Below are positions 29,436 to 38,431 of a stretch of DNA of 64,000 nucleotides, piece after piece. Source of the stretch: Thermodesulfobacteriota bacterium. Its GTDB lineage: Bacteria > Desulfobacterota > BSN033 > UBA1163. Under the pieces are notes generated by a model. It saw only the letters and a list, made by a program, of their open reading frames with translations, was not told the origin of the DNA and did not search any database. Position 1 is the stretch's first letter. Every line of letters begins with the position of its first letter. The position numbers and the translations under genes were made by a program. The stretch spans positions 1 through 64,000 of the forward strand of contig JAOAHX010000004.1 of the NCBI GenBank assembly GCA_026415035.1, given 5' to 3'.

Positions 29436-30107
29436 ATGATTCATGTCATCAAGGAAATCCAAAGGCCCCCAAAGGAATTGATCGAATCCTTTAGGAGGAT
29501 AGGAACCGCGACGGTCCACGAAGCCTCCGGGAGGAAGGGGGCCGTGGATCATCGGATTAAACCCATTGCCTCGGGGTTACGCCTCTGCGGCCCTGCCTTT
29601 ACTGTTCAGTGTCACCCCGGAGACAATTTGATGCTTCATAAAGCCCTTGAACGGGCCCAACCCGGGGACATTTTGGTGACCGCCACCGGCGGGAGCTATG
29701 AGTATGGCTACTGGGGAGGACTGATGGCCACCTCTGCAGTGGCCAAACAGTTGGGCGGTTTGGCCCTCGATGGTTGCATCAGGGATTCGGCAGAAATCAT
29801 CCGGATGGGTTTCCCCATCTTCTGCAGGGGGTTCTGCATTCGGGGAACGACCAAGACGGTCCTGGGATTGATCAACCATCCCATCCTCTTCGGGGGCGTC
29901 CTGGTCCAACCGGGGGACTTGATCCTCGGAGATGAGGATGGTCTTGTCGTCGTGGAGCGCACGGAGTGCGAGGCCGTCTTGGAAAAGTCGATTAAGAGGC
30001 TGGAGGCTGAAAGATTGAAGTCGGAAAGGCTCAAAGCAGGAATTTCGAGCGTGGAGCTCAACCAATTGCAGAAGGTTTTTGAGTTCTTGGGATTACAGGA
30101 AGGCTGA
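29436..30107 (+). CDS. RraA/HMG-CHA aldolase family protein
   Basis: 223 aa of the RraA-like fold that includes 4-hydroxy-4-methyl-2-oxoglutarate and 4-carboxy-4-hydroxy-2-oxoadipate aldolases. Family features are TATVHEASGRKG near the start, GDILVTATGG, GLALDGCIRDSAEI (the Arg-Asp pair of the active site) and GFPIFCRG, then LILGDEDGLVVVE. Class II aldolases of this type cleave a 4-hydroxy-2-oxo acid to give pyruvate or oxaloacetate. Because a dehydrogenase and AOR follow at once, an aldolase role is more likely than RNase E inhibition. Confidence 0.82.
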   Translation: MIHVIKEIQRPPKELIESFRRIGTATVHEASGRKGAVDHRIKPIASGLRLCGPAFTVQCHPGDNLMLHKALERAQPGDILVTATGGSYEYGYWGGLMATSAVAKQLGGLALDGCIRDSAEIIRMGFPIFCRGFCIRGTTKTVLGLINHPILFGGVLVQPGDLILGDEDGLVVVERTECEAVLEKSIKRLEAERLKSERLKAGISSVELNQLQKVFEFLGLQEG

Positions 30108-30111
30108 CGGG

Positions 30112-31158
30112 ATGAAGGTAAAGCCCCACCGGTTGAAGGAGATTGCCATCGAGATTTTAAAGGGATTGGGCGCGACCGATGAGGAGGCCCTTGTGGTGGC
30201 CGAGTGTCTGGTTCTTGCTGATATGAGGGGGATCGACACTCATGGGGTTCATTTCCTCAAGCTCCTTGCCGACCGGGTAGAGGCAAACATGATTCAGATC
30301 CCGACACAACTGAGGGTCCTCAAGGAAGACGGATCTCTTTCTCTCCTTGATGGAGGCAATGGGCTCGGCCAGGTTGCGGCCCATCGGGCGATGCAGATGA
30401 CCATCAAGAAGGCGAAAGAATTTGGAGTGGGGGTGACCCTCATCCGCAAGACCAATCACATCGGAATCCTCGCTTACTATACCCTGATGGCGGCAAAAGA
30501 GGGGATGGTGGGGATCGTGATGAGCAACTCAGCTCCCTCGATGTCCCCATGGGGAGGGGCCGAACCCTTTCTGGGAACCAATCCCCTTTCCATCGCAGTC
30601 CCGGGGGGGGCGGATGGCCCTGTGGTCCTCGACATGTCCTCCAGCGTCGTGGCAAGAGGGAAGATCAGGCGTGCCGAACGAATGAGAGAGGAGATTCCTC
30701 TTGGATGGGCCCTCGACGAGAACGGCTTGCCTACGACCGATCCAACGGCCGCCCTTAGGGGGACCCTTCTCCCCATCGGTGGGCCGAAGGGCTACGGTCT
30801 CGCCCTGATGGTCGATGTGCTGGCCGGAATGCTCTCGGGATCGAGCTACGGTCCAATGGTCAAGACCTTTCATCAGCCCGTGGGTCCGACAGGCATCGGG
30901 GTCTTGACGATGGCCATTGACATCGACCGGTTGATGCCCCTCGATCAGTTTGGACAACTCATGAAATCCTACGTCACGTCGATCAAACAGTCGAGGAAGG
31001 CCAAAGGCGTCTCCGAGATCTATCTCCCAGGAGAGATCGAAAGGGAGAGGGAGAGAAGCTCTCTCATAGAGGGAATCCCCTTGAGCAATTCCCTCGTGGA
31101 CCAATTGAATGGGCTTCTGGAGAAAGTCAGGAGTCCTTTGAGATTGAAGGAGGAATAG
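30112..31158 (+). CDS. Ldh2-family malate/lactate-type dehydrogenase
   Basis: 348 aa, from the ATG at 30112 with AGGAAGG upstream. This NAD(P)-dependent family (YlbC, ComC, 2,3-diketogulonate reductase, ureidoglycolate dehydrogenase) oxidises 2-hydroxy acids or reduces 2-oxo acids. Visible motifs are ADMRGIDTHGVH, the KTNHIG segment, MSNSAPSMSPWGG and GGPKGYGLALMVD. It starts 4 nt after the aldolase and ends 6 nt before AOR, so the three are one transcript. The substrate is not determined by sequence. Confidence 0.87.
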   Translation: MKVKPHRLKEIAIEILKGLGATDEEALVVAECLVLADMRGIDTHGVHFLKLLADRVEANMIQIPTQLRVLKEDGSLSLLDGGNGLGQVAAHRAMQMTIKKAKEFGVGVTLIRKTNHIGILAYYTLMAAKEGMVGIVMSNSAPSMSPWGGAEPFLGTNPLSIAVPGGADGPVVLDMSSSVVARGKIRRAERMREEIPLGWALDENGLPTTDPTAALRGTLLPIGGPKGYGLALMVDVLAGMLSGSSYGPMVKTFHQPVGPTGIGVLTMAIDIDRLMPLDQFGQLMKSYVTSIKQSRKAKGVSEIYLPGEIERERERSSLIEGIPLSNSLVDQLNGLLEKVRSPLRLKEE

Positions 31159-31164
31159 GGAGAA

Positions 31165-32895
31165 ATGAGATGGATCGTCCGGATCAACACCCGCACGGGA
31201 GAGGTTCTCAGGAGCGAAGCGTCCGAAGAAGAGATGAGGTGGGGAGGACGTTATCTCGTCTCCAAATTCCTATTGAGGGAAGTCCCACCCACCTCCGATC
31301 CCCTCGGCCGATTCAATAAGTTGATCATCGCTCCGGGCCTTCTGGGGGATACGACGATCACCACGACCGGAAAGTTCTCCGTGGGAGGGAAGAGCCCGCT
31401 TACCAACGGGGCCAAAGAGAGCGATGTGGGAGGAGAGGCCGGAAAGAAGCTCGCAAGGCTCGGCATCAAGGCCCTGGTGATCGAGAATCTTCCCGAACGG
31501 GAGGGAATAAAGGTCCTTCATATATCAGGGAACAAGGTCAATCTCCTGGAGGCTCCCGAATTAAAAGGGAAGATGGTCTCAGAGACGATTCAAATGCTGA
31601 GGAGACGATTTGGCTCCCAGGTCGGGATCCTTTGTATTGGCCCTGCAGGCGAGATGAAGATGGCAGGGGCAGGGGTGGCGGTCTCTGATGCCAATGACAT
31701 CCAGGTCCGGTATGCGGCTCGCGGCGGGCTCGGAGCGGTCATGGGTGCCAAAGGGATTAAAGCCATCGTGGTGGATGATACCGAAGCCTCCCCGCCTCCG
31801 GTTTACGATGAAAATCTCCTCCGAGAAGCCGGGAGGGCGTTCACCCAGGCGATCCTCGAGGATCCAAAGACGGAAAACCGACATCAATATGGAACTCCCG
31901 CGATCCTGATGGTGGCCAATGAACTCGGCCTTCTCCCGACGAGAAATTTCAGCGCGGGCCAATTTGAGCGGGCAGAAGAGATCTCGGGTGAGCGAATTGC
32001 GGACGTGATCGCCACCCGAGGAGGAGAGGGGCGAACCGGCACCCCCTGCCTCCGGGGCTGTGTCATCTCCTGTTCCAATGTCTTCCCAGACCCTTCGGGT
32101 AAGAAGACCGTAGCCTCTATTCAATATGAGAACATCACCCTCCTCGGCCCCAATTGCGGAATCGGGGATCTCGACGACATCGCCGAGCTGAACCATCTCT
32201 GCAACGAGGTGGGCGTCGATACGATCGAGACCGGCGCGGCCATCGGCGTGGCCATGGAAGCGGGTGTGATCCCCTTCGGCGATGCCCAGGGTGCAAAGGA
32301 TCTCATCCGCCAGATCGGCCAGGGGACCCCTCTGGGAAGGATCCTCGGAAACGGCGTTGTCGTCACAGGTCGCGTTTTCGGGGTGAGGCGGGTTCCCGCG
32401 ATCAAGGGACAGGCCATCCCTGGCTACGACCCCCGGGCTCTTAAAGGGAACGGGGTGACCTATGTCACCTCGCCCATGGGGGCGGATCACACCGCCGGCA
32501 ATGCCTTCGAGACTGCAAAGACCATAAATCCCATTGGGAAAGAGAACCAGATCGAAAACTCCCGCAGGCTCCAGATCCGTGCGGCCATCCTCGACACCAT
32601 GGGGCTCTGTCTCTTCACCCGGCCCCCCTTCGTCAAGAACCCAGAACTCTTCGCCCAGTTCCTGAGGGGTCGCTACGGCTGGAAGGTGACGTACGAGGAC
32701 GTTCAGCGGATGGGGATAGAGGTTCTGGAGACCGAACGGGAATTCAACCGGAGGGCGGGGGTCTCGGAAGAATTTTTCGACATTCCCGAGTTCATGCGGG
32801 AAGAACCCCTTCCTCCGAGAAATGTAGTCTTCGACCTCTCCCTCGAAGAAATGGAGCAGATCTGGGAGGTGAAGATACCGAAGGACGTCTTTTGA
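31165..32895 (+). CDS. Aldehyde:ferredoxin oxidoreductase (tungsten/molybdopterin)
   Basis: 576 aa, AOR family, oxidising an aldehyde to the acid with ferredoxin as acceptor. The N-terminal pterin domain shows GKFSVGGKSPLTNG. The probable [4Fe-4S] ligands are Cys295, Cys299, Cys303 (PCLRGCVISC) and Cys482 (DTMGLC). The Cx3Cx3C spacing differs from the Cx2Cx3C of Pyrococcus AOR, marking a separate subfamily. No signal peptide is present. Its place between dehydrogenase, aldolase and cupin genes suggests oxidation of a sugar-derived aldehyde such as a hydroxyaldehyde. Reduced ferredoxin could feed the HdrA system; this link is inference. Confidence 0.9.
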   Translation: MRWIVRINTRTGEVLRSEASEEEMRWGGRYLVSKFLLREVPPTSDPLGRFNKLIIAPGLLGDTTITTTGKFSVGGKSPLTNGAKESDVGGEAGKKLARLGIKALVIENLPEREGIKVLHISGNKVNLLEAPELKGKMVSETIQMLRRRFGSQVGILCIGPAGEMKMAGAGVAVSDANDIQVRYAARGGLGAVMGAKGIKAIVVDDTEASPPPVYDENLLREAGRAFTQAILEDPKTENRHQYGTPAILMVANELGLLPTRNFSAGQFERAEEISGERIADVIATRGGEGRTGTPCLRGCVISCSNVFPDPSGKKTVASIQYENITLLGPNCGIGDLDDIAELNHLCNEVGVDTIETGAAIGVAMEAGVIPFGDAQGAKDLIRQIGQGTPLGRILGNGVVVTGRVFGVRRVPAIKGQAIPGYDPRALKGNGVTYVTSPMGADHTAGNAFETAKTINPIGKENQIENSRRLQIRAAILDTMGLCLFTRPPFVKNPELFAQFLRGRYGWKVTYEDVQRMGIEVLETEREFNRRAGVSEEFFDIPEFMREEPLPPRNVVFDLSLEEMEQIWEVKIPKDVF

Positions 32896-32922
32896 GAAAA
32901 AGAGAGGAGATCGGAGGAAAGG

Positions 32923-33282
32923 ATGTCAGAGCTCAAGGTGATTCATATTAAAGATGTGAAAGGGGAGAGGAGAGACCCTCCTCGGATGTCGTGGATCCTA
33001 GTTTCAGAAAAGACGGTTGGATCCCAAAATCTGGCCATGGGCGTCAATGAGACCTATCCCGGAGGGATGGTCCCCGAGCACAAGCACGACAGCGAAGAGG
33101 AGGTGATGTTCTTCGTGGCCGGGAGAGGGATGTTTGTGACCGAGGGCAGGGAGATTCCTCTTGAGCCCGGGGTGTGTATCTACAACCCCCCGGGCAAACT
33201 TCATAAGATTATAAACACCGGGGATGAGGTCTTAAGATTTATCTGGATCTACTCGCCCCAGTTGCCGAGCCATCGGAAATGA
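32923..33282 (+). CDS. Cupin-domain protein
   Basis: 119 aa, one conserved beta-barrel cupin. Metal-binding motif 1 is EHKHDSEEEVMFFVAGRG and motif 2 is PPGKLHKIINTG, so a two-His/Glu plus His site is expected. It could be an isomerase, lyase or sugar-acid binding protein of the pathway; cupins are too varied to assign. It lies 27 nt after AOR. Confidence 0.82.
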   Translation: MSELKVIHIKDVKGERRDPPRMSWILVSEKTVGSQNLAMGVNETYPGGMVPEHKHDSEEEVMFFVAGRGMFVTEGREIPLEPGVCIYNPPGKLHKIINTGDEVLRFIWIYSPQLPSHRK

Positions 33283-33338
33283 AACCCGACTCGATGAAAA
33301 GGATTTACATTTGATCCTCAGGAGAAGGAGGTAAAGGC

Positions 33339-34304
33339 ATGGGAAACTGGAAGCTGCCGCCGGAAGGTGGGCACATGGACAAACCGCATAAGATTTATTT
33401 TCAGACGATGACGAAGAAGGATGTGGAAGAAAGACTTCAGAAGAACGACCTCATCATCATTCCCCTCGGATCGACCGAGAACCATGGGGCGGCGGGTCCC
33501 TATGGAGAGGACATCTTTGTGGTGACCCGGATCGCCGAGGAGGTGGCCAAGGCAACGGGCTGCACCGTGGCCCATCCCGTGGTCTATGGGTCGCATCCCT
33601 ACCATCATCTCGGCCAGCCAGGGACGATCGTCATCCCGGACGATGTCTTCTCGGCCTATCTCAGGGCCATTATGGCCGGGTTCTGGAACACCGGGTTCCG
33701 GAAGCAGATCTTCATCAGCCTCCATGGCCAGGAGTATATCGTCCCCTCTGCCATCAACGAATTCGGAAAGAAGTATCAGGTCCCGGCCATGATCATCTTC
33801 GTCGATATTCCGAGGGTGATGGGCCAGACGTTGATGGATAAGGCTCATGGTGGGCCCTATGATTATCCCTTCCAGCATGCCTGTGAGGCAGAGACTTCGC
33901 TTTCAATGGCGCTTTTCCCCGAGATGGTCCAGCTCGAAAATGCCGAAGACAATACGCCATGGGGCTTTCTCCCGCCGGGACATCTCGATCGGGGGGGCGA
34001 CATCTACGGCAACCCCATCCCCGGCCACTGCGCGGTCGGTTGCGGCGGCATCGAATGCGTGATCTATCCCGAGGGTGTGATCGGAAAGCCTTCGCTGGCC
34101 GATCCCAAAAAGGCTTACAAAAGCGTAGAAGTAACCCTGGACTACTTGAAGAGGCTCCATGACGACATCATGGAGCGTTTCCCTCCGGGGAAGTTGCCCG
34201 AGACAAAGTATCTGACCCAGCGACCCGAGGAGGAGATCGAAGCCCTGCTGAAGGGCCCCCTGAAGGGCGGACGACATCTCTACACCATCGCCTTTCCACC
34301 GTAA
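33339..34304 (+). CDS. Creatininase-family hydrolase (IolN-like candidate)
   Basis: 321 aa of the creatininase/amidohydrolase fold. Metal ligands are visible as Glu47 and His49 in GSTENHG, Asp58 in YGEDIF, His129 in SLHGQEY and Glu183 in HACEAETS. Members act on cyclic amides or carbonyl rings: creatininase, formamide hydrolases, and IolN of the Thermotoga inositol route, which opens a diketo-cyclitol ring. The beginning (WKLPPEGG) and SHPYHHLGQPGT resemble IolN-type proteins as I recall them, and dehydrogenases of the IolG/IolM kinds are close by. Substrate is inferred only. Confidence 0.78.
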   Translation: MGNWKLPPEGGHMDKPHKIYFQTMTKKDVEERLQKNDLIIIPLGSTENHGAAGPYGEDIFVVTRIAEEVAKATGCTVAHPVVYGSHPYHHLGQPGTIVIPDDVFSAYLRAIMAGFWNTGFRKQIFISLHGQEYIVPSAINEFGKKYQVPAMIIFVDIPRVMGQTLMDKAHGGPYDYPFQHACEAETSLSMALFPEMVQLENAEDNTPWGFLPPGHLDRGGDIYGNPIPGHCAVGCGGIECVIYPEGVIGKPSLADPKKAYKSVEVTLDYLKRLHDDIMERFPPGKLPETKYLTQRPEEEIEALLKGPLKGGRHLYTIAFPP

Positions 34305-34380
34305 ACGGAGCCAGAGAGACGGGGACGAGGTTTTCAGAAAGACATTTCTTTAAATGGCCCATCAGGGCGAGGGGTCGAAA

Positions 34381-34881
34381 ATGGAGAAAGTGTTCGATCG
34401 ATTGTGCAAGGGCCTGGAGTATATCATGGCCTTACTCCTTGCGCTCATGGTGATCTTGGTCTTCGGAAACGTCGTCCTCCGCTATGGTTTCCGCTCTGGC
34501 ATCGTCATCTCGGAAGAGCTCTCCCGCTGGCTTTTCGTCTGGATGACCTTTTTGGGCGCGGTGGTGGGTCTCAATTACGGGGCCCATCTTGGCACAGAGG
34601 TGCTCGTCAAGCGCCTCAAAGGGACCGTGAGGAAGGTCGTCCTCTCGGTCGCCTACCTCTCCATGCTCTTTGTCTGCGGGTTGGTCTTTTCAGGCGCATG
34701 GGTCCAAAGCAAAATCAATCTCACGACGACCAGCGCTGCGATGGAGGCCCCCGTGGCCATATTCTACGCCTCGGGGGTCGTCTTTGCGATCTTGGCAGGC
34801 CTGATCCTGGTTCGAGACCTAGTTCGTCTCTGGATGGGCAAGGAAGCACCCCAGACGCTGCAGACCTCTCAGGAACCATAA
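34381..34881 (+). CDS. dctQ: TRAP transporter small permease DctQ
   Basis: 166 aa with four hydrophobic helices and the family pattern FGNVVLRYGFRSGIVISEELSRWLFVWMTFLG. The start at 34381 (ATG, GAGGGG upstream) is preferred over 34354. It pairs with DctM 19 nt downstream as the small membrane subunit of a sodium-driven organic-acid importer. Confidence 0.9.
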   Translation: MEKVFDRLCKGLEYIMALLLALMVILVFGNVVLRYGFRSGIVISEELSRWLFVWMTFLGAVVGLNYGAHLGTEVLVKRLKGTVRKVVLSVAYLSMLFVCGLVFSGAWVQSKINLTTTSAAMEAPVAIFYASGVVFAILAGLILVRDLVRLWMGKEAPQTLQTSQEP

Positions 34882-34900
34882 GGATTTTGGAGAGAGGTGT

Positions 34901-36181
34901 ATGATCATCGCGATCTTTTTAGGTTCGTTGCTCCTCGCCATGGCGGTCGGCGTTCCCATCGCCTTCTCCCTTCTGATCAGCGGCGCGGCCCTGATGTGGC
35001 ATCTCAACATGTTCGACCCGCAGATCGTGGGCCAGAATGTCATCGAGGGGGCAAACAGCTTCCCTCTCCTCGCCGTCCCCTTCTTCATGTTGGCCGGAGA
35101 GTTGATGAACGCCGGCGGGCTGTCCCGCCGAATCGTCCAATTTGCCATGGTCCTGGTGGGCCACATCCGGGGGGGCCTGGGATATGTGACGATCGTAGCC
35201 GCCTGTAGCATGGCCGCCCTGTCCGGATCGGCGGTTGCGGATGCGGCGGCCCTGTCGGCCCTGCTCCTGCCGATGATGACCACTGCGGGCTATGACCGGG
35301 CAAGGTCTGCGGGATTGATCGCCTCGGCAGGGATCATCGCCCCGATCATCCCGCCCAGCATTGGCTTTGTCATCTTCGGGGTGGCGGCCAACGTCTCGAT
35401 CATGAAGCTCTTTCTGGCCGGTATCTTCCCGGGAATCCTGCTCGGGGTCGCCCTTTGGGTTACCTGGTGGTGGTTGATCCGAAAGGAGAAGATCCCCGTG
35501 ACCCCTCGGGCAACAGCCCCAGAGATTCTCAGTGCCACCAAAGGGGCGGGATGGGCCATGGGGCTTCCGGTCATCGTAGTGGGAGGGCTCAAGTTCGGCG
35601 TCTTTACGCCGACCGAGGCCGCGGTCGTGGCAGCGGTCTATGCCCTGGTCATCTCTCTGGTCGTTTACCGGGAGATCAAGATCAAAGACCTGGTTCCCAT
35701 CTTTATCGCTGCCGCCAAGACAAGTTCGGTCGTGATGTTTCTCGTAGCCGCCGCCATGGTTTCGGCCTGGATCATCACGGTCGTCGATCTGCCCAGCCAG
35801 GTCGTGGGGCTTCTGGAGCCCTTTCTCGACAACCCGAAACTATTGATGTTCGCCCTGATGGTTTTAGTGATGATCGTGGGCACGGCCCTGGATATGACGC
35901 CCACCATCCTGATGTTGACTCCGGTGTTGATGCCCCTGGTGAAGGCGGCCGGGATCGATCCGGTCTACTTCGGCGTGCTGTTCATGATCAACAATGCGAT
36001 CGGTCTGGTCACCCCACCGGTCGGAACCGTTCTCAACACGGTCGCGGGCGTGGGCAAGGTCCATATGGACGAGGTGACCAAGGGGGTCTTACCCTTCATG
36101 ATGGCCCAATTTGCCATTATGTTTCTGATGGTGCTCTTTCCCCAGCTCGTCACATGGCCGGCCAAATTGCTCATCGGCTAA
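34901..36181 (+). CDS. dctM: TRAP transporter large permease DctM
   Basis: 426 aa with about 12 hydrophobic helices, the 2-fold repeat of the DctM (ion-transporter superfamily) fold and motifs such as PFFMLAGELMNAGG and IIAPIIPPSIGFVIFG. It conducts solute import driven by Na+ (or H+), receiving substrate from DctP. Confidence 0.96.
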   Translation: MIIAIFLGSLLLAMAVGVPIAFSLLISGAALMWHLNMFDPQIVGQNVIEGANSFPLLAVPFFMLAGELMNAGGLSRRIVQFAMVLVGHIRGGLGYVTIVAACSMAALSGSAVADAAALSALLLPMMTTAGYDRARSAGLIASAGIIAPIIPPSIGFVIFGVAANVSIMKLFLAGIFPGILLGVALWVTWWWLIRKEKIPVTPRATAPEILSATKGAGWAMGLPVIVVGGLKFGVFTPTEAAVVAAVYALVISLVVYREIKIKDLVPIFIAAAKTSSVVMFLVAAAMVSAWIITVVDLPSQVVGLLEPFLDNPKLLMFALMVLVMIVGTALDMTPTILMLTPVLMPLVKAAGIDPVYFGVLFMINNAIGLVTPPVGTVLNTVAGVGKVHMDEVTKGVLPFMMAQFAIMFLMVLFPQLVTWPAKLLIG

Positions 36182-36201
36182 AATACCGGCTGGGGGGAAT
36201 C

Positions 36202-36231
36202 CCGGAGGCGATCTGTACGCCACGCCTCCGG
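36202..36231 (+). repeat. Intercistronic hairpin between dctM and dctP
   Basis: CCGGAGGCG (36202-36210) and CGCCTCCGG (36223-36231) form a 9-bp GC-rich stem with a 12-nt loop. No T-run follows. It may stabilise the dctP message or attenuate, allowing more binding protein than permease. Confidence 0.55.
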
Positions 36232-36279
36232 AGCTTCGAAGGTGCGTACTAACAACAAATTTCTTAAGGGAGGTGTGCC

Positions 36280-37296
36280 ATGAGGAAGGGAGTTTGGTGT
36301 CTTAGTATCGTGGTGGCGATGGTCACGGTCTTGGGTCTTTTCGGGATGGCCTCAGCGCAGGATGTCAAGGAAAGGACGCTCAAGTTTGCCACCCAGAACC
36401 CCAAGGGACATCCCATCGTGGCGGGGATGGAGAAGTTCGCCGAAATCGTGAACGCGAAGACGGGCGGAAAGATCAAGGTCAACCTTTTCCCGGGAGGGGT
36501 GTTGGGAAGCGATCAGCACAATGTCTCAGCCCTTCAGGGTGGGACCATAGAGATGGTCTCGATGAATGCGGGCATTTTAGCTGCGCAGGTGAAGGAATTT
36601 GCCATCTTCGATTTCCCCTTCATGTTTGGCGGCGGTGCAGAGGCCGATGCCGTGGTGGATGGTCCCTTCGGCCAGATGATGATGGACAAATTGACCGACA
36701 AAGGCATTATTGGGTTGGCCTACTTTGAGCTGGGGTTCCGCCATATCACCAACAGCAAGCGGCCGATCCACCGCCTCGAGGACATTGCCGGGCTGAAGAT
36801 CCGGGTCATCCCCAATCCCATCAACGTCGATTGGGTCAGCGCTTTGGGCGCCAGCCCGACTCCGCTTCCCTTCCCGGAACTCTATGCGGCCCTCGAGCAG
36901 AAGGCGGTCGATGGACAGGAGAACCCTTTCACCGTCATCCTGGCCAACAAATTTTACGAGGTCCAGAAATATCTGGCGATCACGAATCACCAGTACAACC
37001 CCCAGGCCGTCATGATCAGCAAGAAGTTCTGGGATACACTCACGGCCGACGAGAAGAAGATCCTCCGAGATGCTGCGAGGGAGGCCGCCATCTTTCAGCG
37101 GAAATTTAACCGTGAGCAGATGGGGGCGGCCCTCGATGCCCTGAAGAAGCACGGGATGCAGGTGACGGAATTCGGCCCCGCGGAGATGGCCAAATTCCGC
37201 GAAAAGATGAAGCCGGTGGTGGAGAAGCACGGGGCCATTGTGGGGCCGGAGGTGGTGAGCGCCCTTCAGGCTGAGCTGGCGAAAGTTCGGCGATAA
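36280..37296 (+). CDS. dctP: TRAP transporter substrate-binding protein DctP
   Basis: 338 aa with a signal peptide cleaved near ASA-QD (residue 27). The mature part is the DctP (TAXI-unrelated) fold, with Arg175 in GLKIRVIPNP, the residue that salt-bridges a substrate carboxylate in most of this family. A carboxylated solute (sugar acid, hydroxy acid) is therefore favoured over a neutral polyol. AAGGGAGGTG precedes the ATG. It ends the first transcript, before a terminator. Confidence 0.94.
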   Translation: MRKGVWCLSIVVAMVTVLGLFGMASAQDVKERTLKFATQNPKGHPIVAGMEKFAEIVNAKTGGKIKVNLFPGGVLGSDQHNVSALQGGTIEMVSMNAGILAAQVKEFAIFDFPFMFGGGAEADAVVDGPFGQMMMDKLTDKGIIGLAYFELGFRHITNSKRPIHRLEDIAGLKIRVIPNPINVDWVSALGASPTPLPFPELYAALEQKAVDGQENPFTVILANKFYEVQKYLAITNHQYNPQAVMISKKFWDTLTADEKKILRDAAREAAIFQRKFNREQMGAALDALKKHGMQVTEFGPAEMAKFREKMKPVVEKHGAIVGPEVVSALQAELAKVRR

Positions 37297-37312
37297 AAAA
37301 GGTGATGAATCC

Positions 37313-37344
37313 GGGCCTGGGCGGTTACGTCCAGGCCCTTTTTT
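37313..37344 (+). terminator. Rho-independent terminator after dctP
   Basis: GGGCCTGG (37313-37320), a 10-nt loop, CCAGGCCC (37331-37338) and TTTTTT (37339-37344). It splits the cluster into two transcripts, or allows partial read-through into the dehydrogenase genes 18 nt on. Confidence 0.9.
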
Positions 37345-37361
37345 AGGGAAGAGGAAGGCCG

Positions 37362-38408
37362 ATGGAAAAGGTGCGACTGGGTTTGATCGGGATGGGGATG
37401 ATCGGGAAGGTCCACGCCGAGACGATGAGCCGGATGAAGGAGGTGGAGTTCGTGGCCGCCTCCGACATAGACCTCAAACATCGAAACACGGCGGAGGGGT
37501 TGGGGGTCCGATTCTATCCCTCTTACGAAGAGATGATCTCCAAAGAACGATTGGAGGGTGTGGTGGTAGCCGTGCCCAACGAACTTCACCTTTCGGTGGG
37601 CGCGGCCTGTGCCCAAAAGGGGCTTCACATCCTCATGGAGAAGCCCATTGCGGCCGACCTCGAATCGGCCGACCGACTGATCCAGGTGGCCAGGGAGAAT
37701 AAGGTGCACCTGATGGTGGGCCACCATCGAAGGCATAACCCCCTCGTCGAGGAGCTTCGGAACATCGTCAGGGGAGGAAAGATCGGAAAGCTGGTGGGGG
37801 TGACGGTCCTCTGGTCCCTATACAAGCCAAGGGATTATTTCCAAGGCCCCTTTGCCTGGAGGGCGAAACCCGGTGGGGGACCGATCCGGATCAACCTGAT
37901 CCATGAGATCGACAATATCCGCTATATCTGTGGCGAAGTTAAGCGACTCTACGCAGAGGTGAGCAACGAGGCCCGTAAATTTCCCGTCGAGGATACGGTG
38001 AGCATCAACCTCAGGCTGGACAATGGCGCGGTGGCCAACATCTTCTTTACCGACACCGCTCCGGGAAATATCGGATACGAGGCCAACACAGGAGAGAATC
38101 CCTTCTTCTATCACAGCCCGGAAAACTGCTATCTCTATTATGGGACAGAGGCGGTGATCGTTTTCCCGAGGATGAAGAAACTCTTCTACCGGGACCCGGA
38201 AAGGACGGGTTGGCAGTATCCGCTTTCGGAAGAGGGGATGAAAATCGACCGGGAGGATCCTTATACCCGACAGATCCGGAACTTTTGCGGGGTCATCCGG
38301 GGCACGGAGATGCCCAAGATCGATGGAGAGGATGCCCGAAAGACCCTCGAGGTGACCCTGGCGATTCAAAAGTCAGGGGAGACGGGCCAGCCGATCCTTT
38401 TTGACTGA
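37362..38408 (+). CDS. Gfo/Idh/MocA-family oxidoreductase, copy 1
   Basis: 348 aa, NAD(P)-dependent. The Rossmann motif GMGMIG is at 10-15, and EKPIA includes catalytic-type Lys94. The C-terminal substrate domain has INLIHEIDNIRYICGE with His181. The Asp four residues before the His, used as catalytic partner in myo-inositol dehydrogenase, is Ile177 here, with Asn178 next. It therefore belongs to the INLIH subfamily and its chemistry is unproven. The next gene is a colinear paralogue. Confidence 0.88.
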   Translation: MEKVRLGLIGMGMIGKVHAETMSRMKEVEFVAASDIDLKHRNTAEGLGVRFYPSYEEMISKERLEGVVVAVPNELHLSVGAACAQKGLHILMEKPIAADLESADRLIQVARENKVHLMVGHHRRHNPLVEELRNIVRGGKIGKLVGVTVLWSLYKPRDYFQGPFAWRAKPGGGPIRINLIHEIDNIRYICGEVKRLYAEVSNEARKFPVEDTVSINLRLDNGAVANIFFTDTAPGNIGYEANTGENPFFYHSPENCYLYYGTEAVIVFPRMKKLFYRDPERTGWQYPLSEEGMKIDREDPYTRQIRNFCGVIRGTEMPKIDGEDARKTLEVTLAIQKSGETGQPILFD

Positions 38409-38431
38409 AAGGCCTTTCGACCAGGGGGAAC

